A stretch of DNA of 49,198 nt, from assembly GCF_000424585.1 (NCBI RefSeq), contig NZ_KE384212.1, positions 54,051 through 103,248 on the forward strand. Reading direction: 5' to 3'. The position numbers were made by a program, and so were the translations under genes. This stretch comes from Butyrivibrio sp. MC2013. GTDB taxonomy: Bacteria; Bacillota; Clostridia; Lachnospirales; Lachnospiraceae. Below the pieces are notes generated by a model, which saw only the letters and a list, made by a program, of their open reading frames with translations, did no database searches and was not told the origin of the DNA. Shown here piece by piece: positions 1 to 8,814 of the stretch (position 1 is the first letter of the stretch; the number at the start of each line of letters is the position of its first letter).

Positions 1-71
1 CCCCGTACCCGTAGAACTGCGTCAGCAGTGATTTTATAACGAGCAAAAAGCGAAGCGTTTGCGAGTTTAAC
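1..71 (+). repeat. 71-bp interspersed repeat, copy 1
   Basis: The first 71 bases recur at 42478-42548 with one difference (C62 here, T at 42539). The unit holds a short hairpin (ACTGC/GCAGT around GTCA) and a second weak stem (GCAAA/TTTGC). It lies just upstream of the flavoprotein gene; the other copy starts one base after the glgA stop codon. It may extend left of the window. It looks like a small intergenic repeat of the REP type; no coding potential is seen. Confidence 0.85.
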
Positions 72-101
72 CGCAAAGGCATATACATATAAAGGAACGA
101 T

Positions 102-1388
102 ATGAAAGAGATAGCTGTGATCGGTGCAGGTGCTGCCGGGATGATGGCTGCAATAGCAGCTGCCGCAAAAGGTGCCCATGTTACCATCTATGAGAAAAAT
201 GATAAAGCCGGCAAAAAGATATATATAACGGGCAAAGGACGCTGCAATGTCACTAACGTGGCTGAAAACAGCGAGTTTTTTGCCAATGTTTGCCGCAATC
301 CCAAATTTCTCTACAGCAGTATCTATTCCTTTGATCATGATATGGTCATGGACTTCTTTGAACAGAACGGATGCCCTTTGAAGGTGGAAAGAGGGGGCAG
401 AGTCTTTCCTGTTTCCGATCATTCCTCGGATATAATAGCGGCTCTCCTTAGAGTCTGTAAGAAGAAGGGTGTAAAGATCCGTTACAATTGCAAGGTCACA
501 TCTGTGGAATATACTGATGATGCAGTGACAGGCATTGTGATAGTCGGCAAAGAGAAAGCCTCCTGCGATAGTGTGATAGTCTGCTGTGGAGGAATGTCTT
601 ATCCATCTACTGGATCCACAGGAGATGGCTACAGATTCGCCAGAGAAGCAGGACATAGTCTTAATAAGGCCTGTCCAAGTCTGGTCCCTTTTGAAGTTAG
701 AGAGAAATGGCCTCTGGCTCTTCAGGGTCTGTCTCTTAAAAATGTGGGACTTAAGATGTACAAGAACATTGCTCCTGAAGTCGGGGACAAAGCTGCCAAG
801 GGCTCAAAAAAGAAAAAAGCAGTATATGAAGGCTTTGGCGAAATGCTCTTTACCCATTTTGGTATTAGCGGTCCCCTTATATTGTCTGCAAGTACAGCCT
901 ATGAAGAGGGGTGCGAATATATACTCCATCTGGATCTGAAGCCGGCTCTTAGTCATGAGATGCTGGACAAGAGAATAATAAGGGACTTTGAAGATGGCAG
1001 GAGAAAGGAATTCAGAAATGTACTGGGAGGACTGTTCCCCAGTAAACTGATCCCTGTGATCATAGAACTGTCAGAGATCAACCCTGATAAGAAAGTAAGT
1101 GAGATAGACAAGGCTGAGCGAACAAGACTTGTAAATATAACCAAGGACTTGACCATGACTGTGACAGGGACCAGAGGCTTTAATGAAGCTATTATCACCA
1201 GAGGCGGCGTCAAGGTGTCTGAGATAGATCCTTCTACCATGGAATCCAGATTCCGTAAGGGCCTGTATTTTGCAGGGGAAGTGATAGACACAGATGCGGT
1301 CACAGGAGGATTTAATCTCCAGATAGCCTGGTCTACAGGGTATCTGGCAGGTATCAGTGCAGCAGAAAGGACGGAATATGAGTCATAA
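102..1388 (+). CDS. HI0933/YhiN-family FAD-dependent oxidoreductase
   Basis: A 428-residue flavoprotein of the HI0933 (BaiN/RdsA-like, sometimes called aminoacetone oxidase-like) family. The N-terminus has the dinucleotide-binding GAGAAGMMAA motif at about residues 8-17, followed by the family signature ITGKGRCNVTN around 42-52. The C-terminus has the second FAD-contact block GLYFAGEVIDTDAVTGGFN and then a hydrophobic helix ending in TGYLAG. The length is normal for the family. The substrate cannot be told from sequence; known relatives reduce a keto-steroid or are uncharacterised. The start is supported by AAAGGAACG just upstream. The last 11 bases overlap the start of cmk, so the two are probably translationally coupled. 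Genes of this family often lie directly upstream of cmk in Clostridia. Confidence 0.88.
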   Translation: MKEIAVIGAGAAGMMAAIAAAAKGAHVTIYEKNDKAGKKIYITGKGRCNVTNVAENSEFFANVCRNPKFLYSSIYSFDHDMVMDFFEQNGCPLKVERGGRVFPVSDHSSDIIAALLRVCKKKGVKIRYNCKVTSVEYTDDAVTGIVIVGKEKASCDSVIVCCGGMSYPSTGSTGDGYRFAREAGHSLNKACPSLVPFEVREKWPLALQGLSLKNVGLKMYKNIAPEVGDKAAKGSKKKKAVYEGFGEMLFTHFGISGPLILSASTAYEEGCEYILHLDLKPALSHEMLDKRIIRDFEDGRRKEFRNVLGGLFPSKLIPVIIELSEINPDKKVSEIDKAERTRLVNITKDLTMTVTGTRGFNEAIITRGGVKVSEIDPSTMESRFRKGLYFAGEVIDTDAVTGGFNLQIAWSTGYLAGISAAERTEYES

Positions 1389-2046
1389 TATAGCAATAGA
1401 CGGACCTGCAGGTGCAGGTAAGAGTACCATAGCAAGGATAGTATCAGATAAGCTGGGCTTTATCTATGTAGATACCGGTGCAATGTACAGAGCTATGGCA
1501 TTATATATGATCAGAGAAGGTGTAGACCCTGCGGATGAGCAAATGGTTGCCCGAAAGGCTCTGGAGCCTGATATTACTATCAGACATGAAGATGGAGTAC
1601 AGGTGGTGATCCTCAACGGAGAAAATGTAAATGATCTGATCAGGACTGCCCAGGTAAGTGACATGGCCAGCAAGACATCTCTTGTAGGCGATCTGAGAAA
1701 GCAGTTGGTGAGCCTGCAGCAGAAGCTGGCTGCAGATGCTGATGTAGTCATGGATGGCAGGGATATTGGTACAGTGGTCCTTCCCGGTGCGGATCTGAAA
1801 ATATACCTGGATGCATCTGTTCATGTAAGGGCGCTTCGAAGATATAATGAGATGCTTGAAAAGGGCGAAGAAGCTGTTCTTGAAGATATCGAAAAGGATA
1901 TCGAAGAGAGGGACTACCGTGATATGAACAGGCAGGAATCCCCTCTTAGAAAGGCCAAAGGTGCTGTGCTTGTGGACAGCTCTGACATGACCATTGAGGA
2001 AGTGGCTGATACTATTATCAGCGAATATCAAAAGACATTGAAATGA
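1378..2046 (+). CDS. cmk: cytidylate kinase
   Basis: A 222-residue CMP/dCMP kinase that phosphorylates CMP and dCMP with ATP in the cytoplasm for nucleotide recycling. The P-loop GPAGAGKST sits at residues 8-16, followed by DTGAMYRA (nucleotide-binding), and the DGRDIGTVV motif lies near residue 130. The length is typical. An in-frame ATG at 1357 exists, but the ATG at 1378 is preferred because AAAGGACGG lies just upstream and the protein then begins as the family does. It overlaps the end of the flavoprotein gene by 11 bases. The order cmk-ispH-S1 is a familiar Clostridial arrangement. Confidence 0.96.
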   Translation: MSHNIAIDGPAGAGKSTIARIVSDKLGFIYVDTGAMYRAMALYMIREGVDPADEQMVARKALEPDITIRHEDGVQVVILNGENVNDLIRTAQVSDMASKTSLVGDLRKQLVSLQQKLAADADVVMDGRDIGTVVLPGADLKIYLDASVHVRALRRYNEMLEKGEEAVLEDIEKDIEERDYRDMNRQESPLRKAKGAVLVDSSDMTIEEVADTIISEYQKTLK

Positions 2047-2093
2047 AGATGTGAAGCTGTTTTATAGGCGGCTTTGATGATCGGAGGCATTTT

Positions 2094-2948
2094 ATGGAGA
2101 TCAGACTGGCCAAACATGCCGGATTCTGCTTTGGAGTAAAGAAGGCGGTTGATACGGTATACGAACAGATAGAAAGCGGAGAGAAGATATATACCTTTGG
2201 TCCTATTATACATAATGATGAAGTTATAAGGGATATGGAGTCCAAAGGAGTATCCGTTATAAATGATATAGCCGAGCTGGAGAAGATAACTGAGGGCAGA
2301 GTGATCATCAGAGCACACGGCGTTCCCAGACAGGTAGAAGACAAGATACGTAACATGGGAGTACAGTATATTGATGCAACCTGTCCCTTTGTCAAAAGGA
2401 TACATAAGATAGTCAGTGAAGAATCTGCTGCAGGTAAGGGGATACTCATCACAGGCAATCCTCTTCATCCTGAGGTAAAGGGCATAGTTTCCTGGTGCAG
2501 CGGGCCTGTTTACGTTATAGAATCCAGAGAAGAAGCCTCTAATACTGACTTTCCAAAGGACATGGAGCTGACTTTGGTGTCCCAGACTACATTTAATCAT
2601 AAAAAATTTGATGATATAGTTGAAATTTTGCGCAGTAGAGGCTACAATATAAATATTGTGAACACTATCTGTAATGCTACCAATGAGAGGCAGACGGAGG
2701 CAGAGGAAATAGCAGAGGCTGCCGACGTTATGATAGTGATAGGGGGAACGAGCAGCTCCAATACCCGCAAACTCTATGAAATCTGCAAGAGTAAGTGCGA
2801 AAATACATATTTCGTACAGACAGCTGAAGATCTGCCTCAGGAATATCCTGAGGATACAGATATAGTGGGAATTACCGCCGGGGCATCCACCCCCAAGAAT
2901 ATTATTGAGGAGGTTCAGACACATGTCAGAACAGGAACAGACATTTGA
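2094..2948 (+). CDS. ispH: 4-hydroxy-3-methylbut-2-enyl diphosphate reductase
   Basis: A 284-residue IspH (LytB), the last enzyme of the MEP isoprenoid pathway, reducing HMBPP to IPP and DMAPP with an Fe-S cluster. The three cluster cysteines are visible: C12 in HAGFCFGVKKAV, C97 in DATCPFV and C193 in NTICNATNERQ. Substrate-contact histidines H40 (GPIIHNDEV), H74 (IRAHGVP) and H125 (NPLHPEV) are present. Length is standard. The end overlaps the downstream S1 gene by 26 bases in another frame. In many Clostridia IspH and S1 are one fused protein; here they are separate reading frames. Confidence 0.96.
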   Translation: MEIRLAKHAGFCFGVKKAVDTVYEQIESGEKIYTFGPIIHNDEVIRDMESKGVSVINDIAELEKITEGRVIIRAHGVPRQVEDKIRNMGVQYIDATCPFVKRIHKIVSEESAAGKGILITGNPLHPEVKGIVSWCSGPVYVIESREEASNTDFPKDMELTLVSQTTFNHKKFDDIVEILRSRGYNINIVNTICNATNERQTEAEEIAEAADVMIVIGGTSSSNTRKLYEICKSKCENTYFVQTAEDLPQEYPEDTDIVGITAGASTPKNIIEEVQTHVRTGTDI

Positions 2949-4062
2949 GCAGATGCTCAACGAGTCATTCAGGACAATTCATACGGGGGAGGTCGTTGAA
3001 GGTACAATAATCGATGTTAAACCTGATGAAGCTATCCTCAACATAGGTTATAAGTCCGACGGTATCCTTTCCAGGAATGAATACAGCAATGACAACAGCA
3101 TCGATCTTACAACCAAGCTGAATGTTGGCGACAAGATGGATGTTAAGGTCCTTAAGACCAATGATGCAGACGGACAGGTTATCCTCTCTTACAAGAGACT
3201 GGCACTTGACCGTGGCAACAAGAGAATTGAGGAAGCGTTCAATAACAAAGAGACGCTTACCGCTAAGGTCGTACAGGTTCTGGAAGGCGGACTTGTAGTA
3301 GTTGTTGAGGAAGTAAGGATCTTCATCCCTGCAAGCCTTGTATCAGATACTTATGAGAAGGATCTGACAAAGTACCAGGATCAGGAAATTCAGTTCGTTG
3401 TAACTGAGTACAATCCTCGCAGAAGAAGATATATCGGTAACCGCCGTATGCTTATCTCCGCCGAGAAGGCAGAGAAGGCTAAGGAGCTCTTTGATAAGAT
3501 CCAGGTCGGCGATATTGTAGATGGTATTGTTAAGAACGTTACAGATTTCGGTGCATTCATCGATCTGGGCGGCGCTGATGGACTCCTTCACATCTCTGAG
3601 ATGAGCTGGGGCCGTGTAGAGAATCCCAAGAAGGTATTCAAGGTTGGCGATTCCGTTAAGGTTCTTATCAAGGCTGTTGATGGTCGTAAGATCGCTCTTT
3701 CCAGAAAGTTCGAAGATGGCAACCCTTGGAAGGACGCAGCTGAGAAGTATGCAGTAGGCAATGTTGTAACAGGTAAGGTTGCTCGTATGACTGACTTTGG
3801 CGCATTCGTAGAGCTTGAGGCCGGCATTGATGCACTGCTTCACGTATCACAGATCTCCAAGGATCACGTTGATAAGCCCTCTGATGTACTGAAGGTTGGC
3901 GATGAAGTAACTGCTAAGATTGTTGATTTCAACGAAGCAGATCACAAGATCAGCCTTTCCGTAAAGGCTATGCTCGCTCCTGAGAAGAAGGAAGAAGAGG
4001 ACGGAGATGTTGTATCAGTAGATATTGATCAGGTTATAGCTGAGGAAGGCTCCGAAGAGTAA
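2923..4062 (+). CDS. rpsA: S1-domain RNA-binding protein (ribosomal protein S1-like)
   Basis: A 379-residue protein with four S1 OB-fold repeats at roughly residues 16-77, 94-160, 178-246 and 263-332. Repeats 3 and 4 carry the classic TDFGAF(I/V) and LLH(I/V)S motifs; repeat 2 is more divergent. This matches the short Firmicute S1 homologue, which binds mRNA and may assist initiation; whether it is a true ribosomal S1 is uncertain. A TTG at 2905 would add six residues, but the ATG at 2923 with GAGGAGG nine bases upstream is the better start. It overlaps ispH by 26 bases. Codon use is notably biased (AAG, GGC, CTT), as expected for a highly expressed gene. Confidence 0.92.
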   Translation: MSEQEQTFEQMLNESFRTIHTGEVVEGTIIDVKPDEAILNIGYKSDGILSRNEYSNDNSIDLTTKLNVGDKMDVKVLKTNDADGQVILSYKRLALDRGNKRIEEAFNNKETLTAKVVQVLEGGLVVVVEEVRIFIPASLVSDTYEKDLTKYQDQEIQFVVTEYNPRRRRYIGNRRMLISAEKAEKAKELFDKIQVGDIVDGIVKNVTDFGAFIDLGGADGLLHISEMSWGRVENPKKVFKVGDSVKVLIKAVDGRKIALSRKFEDGNPWKDAAEKYAVGNVVTGKVARMTDFGAFVELEAGIDALLHVSQISKDHVDKPSDVLKVGDEVTAKIVDFNEADHKISLSVKAMLAPEKKEEEDGDVVSVDIDQVIAEEGSEE

Positions 4063-4080
4063 TTATTTAGAGATAATATT

Positions 4081-4112
4081 AAGGCAGGTTCCTTATGGGA
4101 CCTGCCTTTTTT
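4081..4112 (+). terminator. terminator after S1 gene
   Basis: Inverted repeat AAGGCAGGTTCC / GGGACCTGCCTT with a TTAT loop, followed by a T run, 18 bases after the S1 stop codon. It closes the flavoprotein-cmk-ispH-S1 unit. Confidence 0.9.
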
Positions 4113-4134
4113 CGTAATAAGAATGATACGGATA

Positions 4135-4920
4135 TTATCCTTTGGGCTTCTCGTAATAGAAAGAGTTCTTACGTACATAGCCCATATCCTTGTAATTGAT
4201 GATCTGTTCTGTGGCTCCGATGAAGAGGATGCCTCCGGGGGCCAGGGCTTCATAGTATTTACGGAAGGTTTCATCCTTGGCTTCCTCTGTGAAGTAGATG
4301 AGCACGTTTCTGCATACGATCAGGTGATAATCCTTGGGATAAGGGTCTCTTAAGAGATCTGCCTTCTTAAAGGTAACACGGCTCTTGATCTCATTGGAGA
4401 TGGATACTGTACCATCAGGATTGGTGGTGAAATACTTTTGCTTCAGATCAGCAGGCACACCTGCTATTTCCTTGGCCTGATAGACACCATTCTTGGCCTT
4501 TGCTATAGCTACTGTATCAAGATCTGTTGCCAGGATGTTGATCTGATTAAGGGGCATATGGCGTGATAGGAGCATTACTATAGTGTAAGGCTCGTCACCT
4601 GTAGAGCAGGCTGCACTCCAGATCTTGAGGTTCTTTCCGAATTTATCTATAAGCTCAGGAACCATTTCCTTGTCCATGAGGGACCACTGATCCGGATTTC
4701 TGAAGAATTCCGATACATTGATAGTCAGATAGTTGACGAATGTACCAAGGACATCCTTATCTTTTTTTAGCATGTCAGCAAATACTTCATAGCCTTTGAC
4801 ATCGTACTTTGTAATAAGGGTATCAATACGCCTTTTCATCTGCTTTTCTTTATAGGCGTTCAGATCGATCTTAGTCAGGTCAAATACTGCCTTTTTAAAC
4901 CACTCATAATCGTAATTCAT
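4135..4920 (-). CDS. cheR: CheR-type chemotaxis protein methyltransferase
   Basis: A 261-residue SAM-dependent methyltransferase that methylates glutamates of chemoreceptors. The N-terminal CheR-N helical domain covers about residues 1-75, with TINVSEFFRNP leading into the catalytic domain. The SAM-binding motif reads IWSAACSTGDEPYTI (most CheR have STGEEP), and CRNVLIYF and PGGILFIGATE follow. It ends soon after the catalytic domain with no added TPR region. GGAGG lies about eight bases before the ATG. No other chemotaxis genes are in the window, so it is a stand-alone gene. The adjacent YprB-like gene is on the same strand. Confidence 0.93.
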   Translation of the reverse strand: MNYDYEWFKKAVFDLTKIDLNAYKEKQMKRRIDTLITKYDVKGYEVFADMLKKDKDVLGTFVNYLTINVSEFFRNPDQWSLMDKEMVPELIDKFGKNLKIWSAACSTGDEPYTIVMLLSRHMPLNQINILATDLDTVAIAKAKNGVYQAKEIAGVPADLKQKYFTTNPDGTVSISNEIKSRVTFKKADLLRDPYPKDYHLIVCRNVLIYFTEEAKDETFRKYYEALAPGGILFIGATEQIINYKDMGYVRKNSFYYEKPKG

Positions 4921-5061
4921 TACCTGATCCTCCGTAGACTGAAGTTGAAAATCAAATGATAAAGTTCGCTATTAATCTATCGGAGAAAATATGGATTAAA
5001 CTTATGATTATTTGTTAGTTTGTTCCCAAAAACATGTAAATTGGACTTCATAGGGATAACG

Positions 5062-5098
5062 GGATCAAAAAAAGCAGCGCAGGTAGGGTTTTTGATCC
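5062..5098 (-). terminator. hairpin immediately after the exonuclease gene
   Basis: A 10-bp perfect inverted repeat (GGATCAAAAA / TTTTTGATCC, loop 17) begins directly after the stop codon of the minus-strand gene. It has T-rich arms but no separate U run beyond the stem in the gene's direction, so it is a weak terminator or a processing/stability hairpin. The rest of 4921-5098 shows nothing I can name. Confidence 0.45.
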
Positions 5099-6277
5099 TT
5101 ATGAAAAGAGATAGGACATGATATGGCAGGCATAGAGGCTCATGGCGCTGCGGCTCTTCTTCATGGCATCTGTGAGTTCGAAATACAGATCCCTGGACTC
5201 GTAATCTTTTTTGAAGAAGGGAGTAAATACCAGGTCCCATTCAGGCAGGAACTCTCCCGGCTTTCTGGTATAACAGTTTTTGGCTGTTGCACGCTCTCTG
5301 TGGGATCTGTCCACAAATTCGGCTACGGATTTGTGAAGAGCCTGATCCTCCAGCGGCAGATAGTAGTAATTCTTGTAATCAGAATAGAAGTATTTAAGTT
5401 CTCCGCAGTAAATAGGAATGCGCAGTGTGCCGCGGCCCTGCTCGCTCCTGAAGAATATCTCTCCCTTTCTGCATCTGAAATCCGAAGGCAAAGTCATGGG
5501 CAGATTGATTCCCAGCATGAGCTCTCTTTGCTCGCTACCGTTTATATCCTTGTAATTATTGGCCCATGCCTTGACTACCCGCAGAGGAAGAGGTCCAATA
5601 TCTTCTGCCGGAGCATCGCTTGTAAGGCTGATTGTGGGATAGGATAAAATACAGTCAAAGAAATCTTTGTAAATACTGATCTGTGAAAGAGGAAACATGC
5701 CGCGAACATCGTCTGCGTTGTGTAGAAGAAGGAGGCTAAGGAGTTCTTTGGAATTGTTTGCACGGTATTTTTTGTATACGTCTATCAGTTCCTTTCCGCT
5801 GTAGATATCCTGTCTCTTTATCCCCAGAAAGCTTTCGATGCTCTTTTGCTTGCAGTCTGTGAGGGAGAGTGCGTTCTTAAAGGGCAGTATGACCTTGTAC
5901 AGGTCTACGCTTTCCATGTCCAAAGGAAATGTCTCGTCAGAAGGGATGCCAAGGGCTGAGGCTCTTGCCTTTATAAATGGAATGTCAAAGCGGTTGCCAT
6001 TGAAATGGACCAGGCTTTTATAGCCTTTGCATAGTTCAAAAAAAGATCTCAGGAGCATGGGTTCATCTGCATTTTTCTCTGCAAAAAACTGGATAAGTTC
6101 CCAGCTGCCGCCATTATAATAGGCAGCTCCGATGAGATAGATGGTGCAGTTTCTTGGTGAAAGACCTGTCGTCTCGATATCAAAGAAGAGAATGTTTTCT
6201 TTATTATCTATTCTTTCTATATATGGATCATATACTGATGATATATCAGCTGAAATGGCCTCGTTTACCTTTTTCAT
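5099..6277 (-). CDS. YprB-like ribonuclease H-fold exonuclease
   Basis: A 392-residue protein whose first ~205 residues form a DEDDh-type 3'-5' exonuclease domain (YprB RNase-H-like family). The motifs are FFDIETTGL (D33, E35), HFNGNRFDIP (D98) and HNADDVRGM (H186, D190), giving a complete acidic set. The C-terminal ~180 residues are not a recognised domain; B. subtilis YprB has a different, TPR-like tail. The likely role is nucleic acid processing in the cytoplasm, but the substrate is unknown. The ATG at 6277 has GGAGG seven bases upstream. It lies upstream of cheR on the same strand but 178 bases away, so co-transcription is uncertain. Confidence 0.85.
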   Translation of the reverse strand: MKKVNEAISADISSVYDPYIERIDNKENILFFDIETTGLSPRNCTIYLIGAAYYNGGSWELIQFFAEKNADEPMLLRSFFELCKGYKSLVHFNGNRFDIPFIKARASALGIPSDETFPLDMESVDLYKVILPFKNALSLTDCKQKSIESFLGIKRQDIYSGKELIDVYKKYRANNSKELLSLLLLHNADDVRGMFPLSQISIYKDFFDCILSYPTISLTSDAPAEDIGPLPLRVVKAWANNYKDINGSEQRELMLGINLPMTLPSDFRCRKGEIFFRSEQGRGTLRIPIYCGELKYFYSDYKNYYYLPLEDQALHKSVAEFVDRSHRERATAKNCYTRKPGEFLPEWDLVFTPFFKKDYESRDLYFELTDAMKKSRSAMSLYACHIMSYLFS

Positions 6278-6380
6278 ATACTCCCTCCGGGTCTTGTATG
6301 CCAGCGCCTGTTTGCAGTCTGTTACTTATGGATAAAGCTTATGTACACATGATATCACAAAAGTGGAATTTCTCCGCGTG

Positions 6381-6409
6381 TTGACGTAAAATATATATGT
6401 GTGTATTCT
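6381..6409 (+). promoter_or_regulatory. candidate promoter of the rnf operon
   Basis: TTGACG at 6381-6386, 17-base spacer, TATTCT at 6404-6409, giving a leader of about 115 bases before rnfC. The leader contains a small hairpin (GTCC / GGAC around 6462-6479) followed by a T/A-rich stretch that could act as an attenuator. This is sequence resemblance to sigma-A promoters only. Confidence 0.55.
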
Positions 6410-6533
6410 GTTAAAAGCGCATTTATTTATCAAGGCATTAAAGCGCTAAAGTTTCAAAATGTGTCCTGGCTTTTCGGGACATTTATTATCCTATATTCAA
6501 TATCAATACATTAAAAGGAAAGAGGGGTAGGAA

Positions 6534-7853
6534 ATGGCAACATCTACGTTCAGAGGAGGCGTCCATCCTTATGAGGGCAAGGAACTCACGATGGATAAGC
6601 CAATCAGGACTGTTCTGCCAAAAGGGGATCTTGTATATCCGGTTTCCCAGCACATCGGTGCTCCTGCAGAGCCTATTGTGGCTGTGGGGGATCGTGTCCT
6701 TACCGGGCAGAAAATCGCAGAAGCAAAAGGATTTGTTTCTTCGCCAATCTATGCTACTGTTTCAGGAACTGTCAAGGCTATTGAGCCCAGAAGACTGGCA
6801 ACAGGCGGCATGTGCAACAGTATCATAGTTGAAAATGACGGCCTTTATGAGGAAGTGGCAAAACCTGAAATAAGGCCCTGGAAGGATATGACCAGCGAGG
6901 AGATAATCGCTGCTGTTAAGGAGGCCGGAGTCGTTGGCATGGGCGGCGCAGGCTTTCCTACACATGTCAAGCTCTCACCCAAAGAGCCTGACAAGATAGA
7001 ATACGTGATTGCTAACTGTTCAGAGTGTGAGCCATACCTTACCTCTGATTACCGCAGGATGATCGAAGAGCCTGAGCTCGTTGTGGGAGGCCTCAAGATC
7101 GCTGTATCACTCTTCCCTAAGGCAAGAGGAATACTGGCTGTGGAGAATAATAAGCCTCAGGCTATAGAGAAGCTCAGAGAACTGGTCAAGGATGAGCCGG
7201 GACTTGAAGTCAAGGTGCTTCAGACCAAATATCCTCAGGGCGCTGAGCGTATGCTCATCTATGCCTGCACAGGTCGTGAGATCAATTCCTCCATGCTCCC
7301 CGCAGATGCAGGCTGCATAGTGGATAACACTGATACACTCTGTGCTATTTACAGGGCTGTTACAGAGGGGCGCCCGCTCATGGAGAGGATAGTCACCATA
7401 ACAGGTGATGCCGTAAGTGATCCTTGTAATTACAAGGTCAGGATTGGTACCAATTACAAGGAACTCTTGGAAGATGCAGGTGGTTTTAAAACAGAGCCTG
7501 CTAAGATCATATCCGGCGGTCCTATGATGGGATTTGCGGTTTGGGATACAGATGTTCCTACTACCAAGACTGCATCTGCTCTGACTTGCCTGACAAAAGA
7601 TGCTGTATCTGCGATGGAGCCCAGTGCCTGCATTAATTGCGGCAGATGTGTCAGTGCTTGTCCTGAGCATCTCATTCCTAAGAATCTTGCTGATGCTGTT
7701 ACAAACGGACAGACGGAGAGATTCCTGGCAGAGTATGGCATGGAATGCTGTGAGTGCGGATGTTGCAGCTATATCTGTCCGGCACACAGACACCTGACCC
7801 AGCTGATCAAAGGCATGAGAAAGATCCAGTTGGCGCAGAGAAAAAAGAAATGA
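6534..7853 (+). CDS. rnfC: Rnf complex subunit RnfC
   Basis: A 439-residue peripheral subunit of the Rnf ferredoxin:NAD+ oxidoreductase, the NADH/FMN and Fe-S module on the cytoplasmic face. The N-terminal barrel-sandwich region starts FRGGVHPYEGKE; GMGGAGFPTHVKL near residue 141 is the nucleotide-binding signature. Two 4Fe-4S motifs lie near the C-terminus: CINCGRCVSACP from C366 and CCECGCCSYICP from C405. The length matches Clostridial RnfC and lacks the long alanine-rich tail of proteobacterial forms. AGGGGTAGGA precedes the ATG. It is the first gene of rnfCDGEAB. Confidence 0.96.
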   Translation: MATSTFRGGVHPYEGKELTMDKPIRTVLPKGDLVYPVSQHIGAPAEPIVAVGDRVLTGQKIAEAKGFVSSPIYATVSGTVKAIEPRRLATGGMCNSIIVENDGLYEEVAKPEIRPWKDMTSEEIIAAVKEAGVVGMGGAGFPTHVKLSPKEPDKIEYVIANCSECEPYLTSDYRRMIEEPELVVGGLKIAVSLFPKARGILAVENNKPQAIEKLRELVKDEPGLEVKVLQTKYPQGAERMLIYACTGREINSSMLPADAGCIVDNTDTLCAIYRAVTEGRPLMERIVTITGDAVSDPCNYKVRIGTNYKELLEDAGGFKTEPAKIISGGPMMGFAVWDTDVPTTKTASALTCLTKDAVSAMEPSACINCGRCVSACPEHLIPKNLADAVTNGQTERFLAEYGMECCECGCCSYICPAHRHLTQLIKGMRKIQLAQRKKK

Positions 7854-7866
7854 TTAGGGGGATAAA

Positions 7867-8814
7867 ATGGCTGAATTAAGAAATGTGTCATCCAATCCGC
7901 ATGTAAGAGCCGCAGATACCACAAAGAGCATCATGCTCTGGGTCATTATGGGTCTGTGTGTTCCTGCAGCCTTTGGAGTATATAATTTTGGCCTTAGAGC
8001 GCTTATTATCATGATCTTGTCTATAGTAAGCTGCGTATGTTCTGAGGCTGTATATGAGAAGCTGATGCACCAGAAGATCACTGTTTCTGATCTGTCTGCA
8101 GTGGTCACAGGACTCCTTTTGGGCATGAATATGCCTGCGACAATACCTTACTGGGTACCTGTTATGGGCGGTATATTTGCCATAGTTGTAGTCAAGATGC
8201 TCTTTGGAGGTCTTGGACAGAACTTTATGAATCCTGCTCTTGGTGCAAGATGCTTTTTGGTAATATCTTTTCCCAAACTTATGACAGCATATGCTACTGA
8301 TACATATTCCGGAGCTACACCTCTTGCAGCGCTTAAGGCGGGAGAGAGTGTAAACGTAATGGATATGATCATAGGAAGGACAGGCGGCGTAATAGGTGAG
8401 ACATCTATGATCGCTATAGTGCTTGGTGCTTGTATCATGATCCTGGCAGGTGTCATCGATCTTAGGATCCCCGGATCATATATCGTGACCTTTGCTATTA
8501 TGACAGTGCTTATAGGCGGCAAGGGCTTTTATCCTCCATATCTGTCAGCTCAGCTGGCAGGCGGCGGACTGATGCTGGGAGCCTTCTTTATGGCTACTGA
8601 TTATGTATCCAGTCCCATTACACCTAAGGGAAAATACATATTTGGTATTATTCTGGGACTTTTGACTGCAATATTCAGATTTGCAGGTTCTGGTGTTGAG
8701 GGCGTATCCTATGCCATCATCATAGGCAATCTTATGGTACCGCTAATCGAGAGATGGACACTTCCCAGAGCATTTGGTATCAGTCGTAAATCTAAAAAGG
8801 AGGGAGCAGCATGA
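7867..8814 (+). CDS. rnfD: Rnf complex subunit RnfD
   Basis: A 315-residue integral membrane subunit with about 9-10 hydrophobic segments. It carries the covalent flavin site SGAT at residues 148-151 (T151 expected to hold FMN through a phosphoester bond), shared with NqrB. The conserved NFMNPALGAR block is at about 119-128. It forms part of the ion-translocating membrane core. The start follows GGGGG at a normal distance, and the last four bases overlap rnfG (ATGA), indicating translational coupling. Confidence 0.96.
   Translation: MAELRNVSSNPHVRAADTTKSIMLWVIMGLCVPAAFGVYNFGLRALIIMILSIVSCVCSEAVYEKLMHQKITVSDLSAVVTGLLLGMNMPATIPYWVPVMGGIFAIVVVKMLFGGLGQNFMNPALGARCFLVISFPKLMTAYATDTYSGATPLAALKAGESVNVMDMIIGRTGGVIGETSMIAIVLGACIMILAGVIDLRIPGSYIVTFAIMTVLIGGKGFYPPYLSAQLAGGGLMLGAFFMATDYVSSPITPKGKYIFGIILGLLTAIFRFAGSGVEGVSYAIIIGNLMVPLIERWTLPRAFGISRKSKKEGAA

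Noticed and set aside
2905..2948. Sequencing frameshift splitting an IspH-S1 fusion
   Set aside because: The S1 gene has its own strong ribosome-binding site and ATG and ispH ends naturally at full length, so two genes are the simpler reading; raw reads would settle it.
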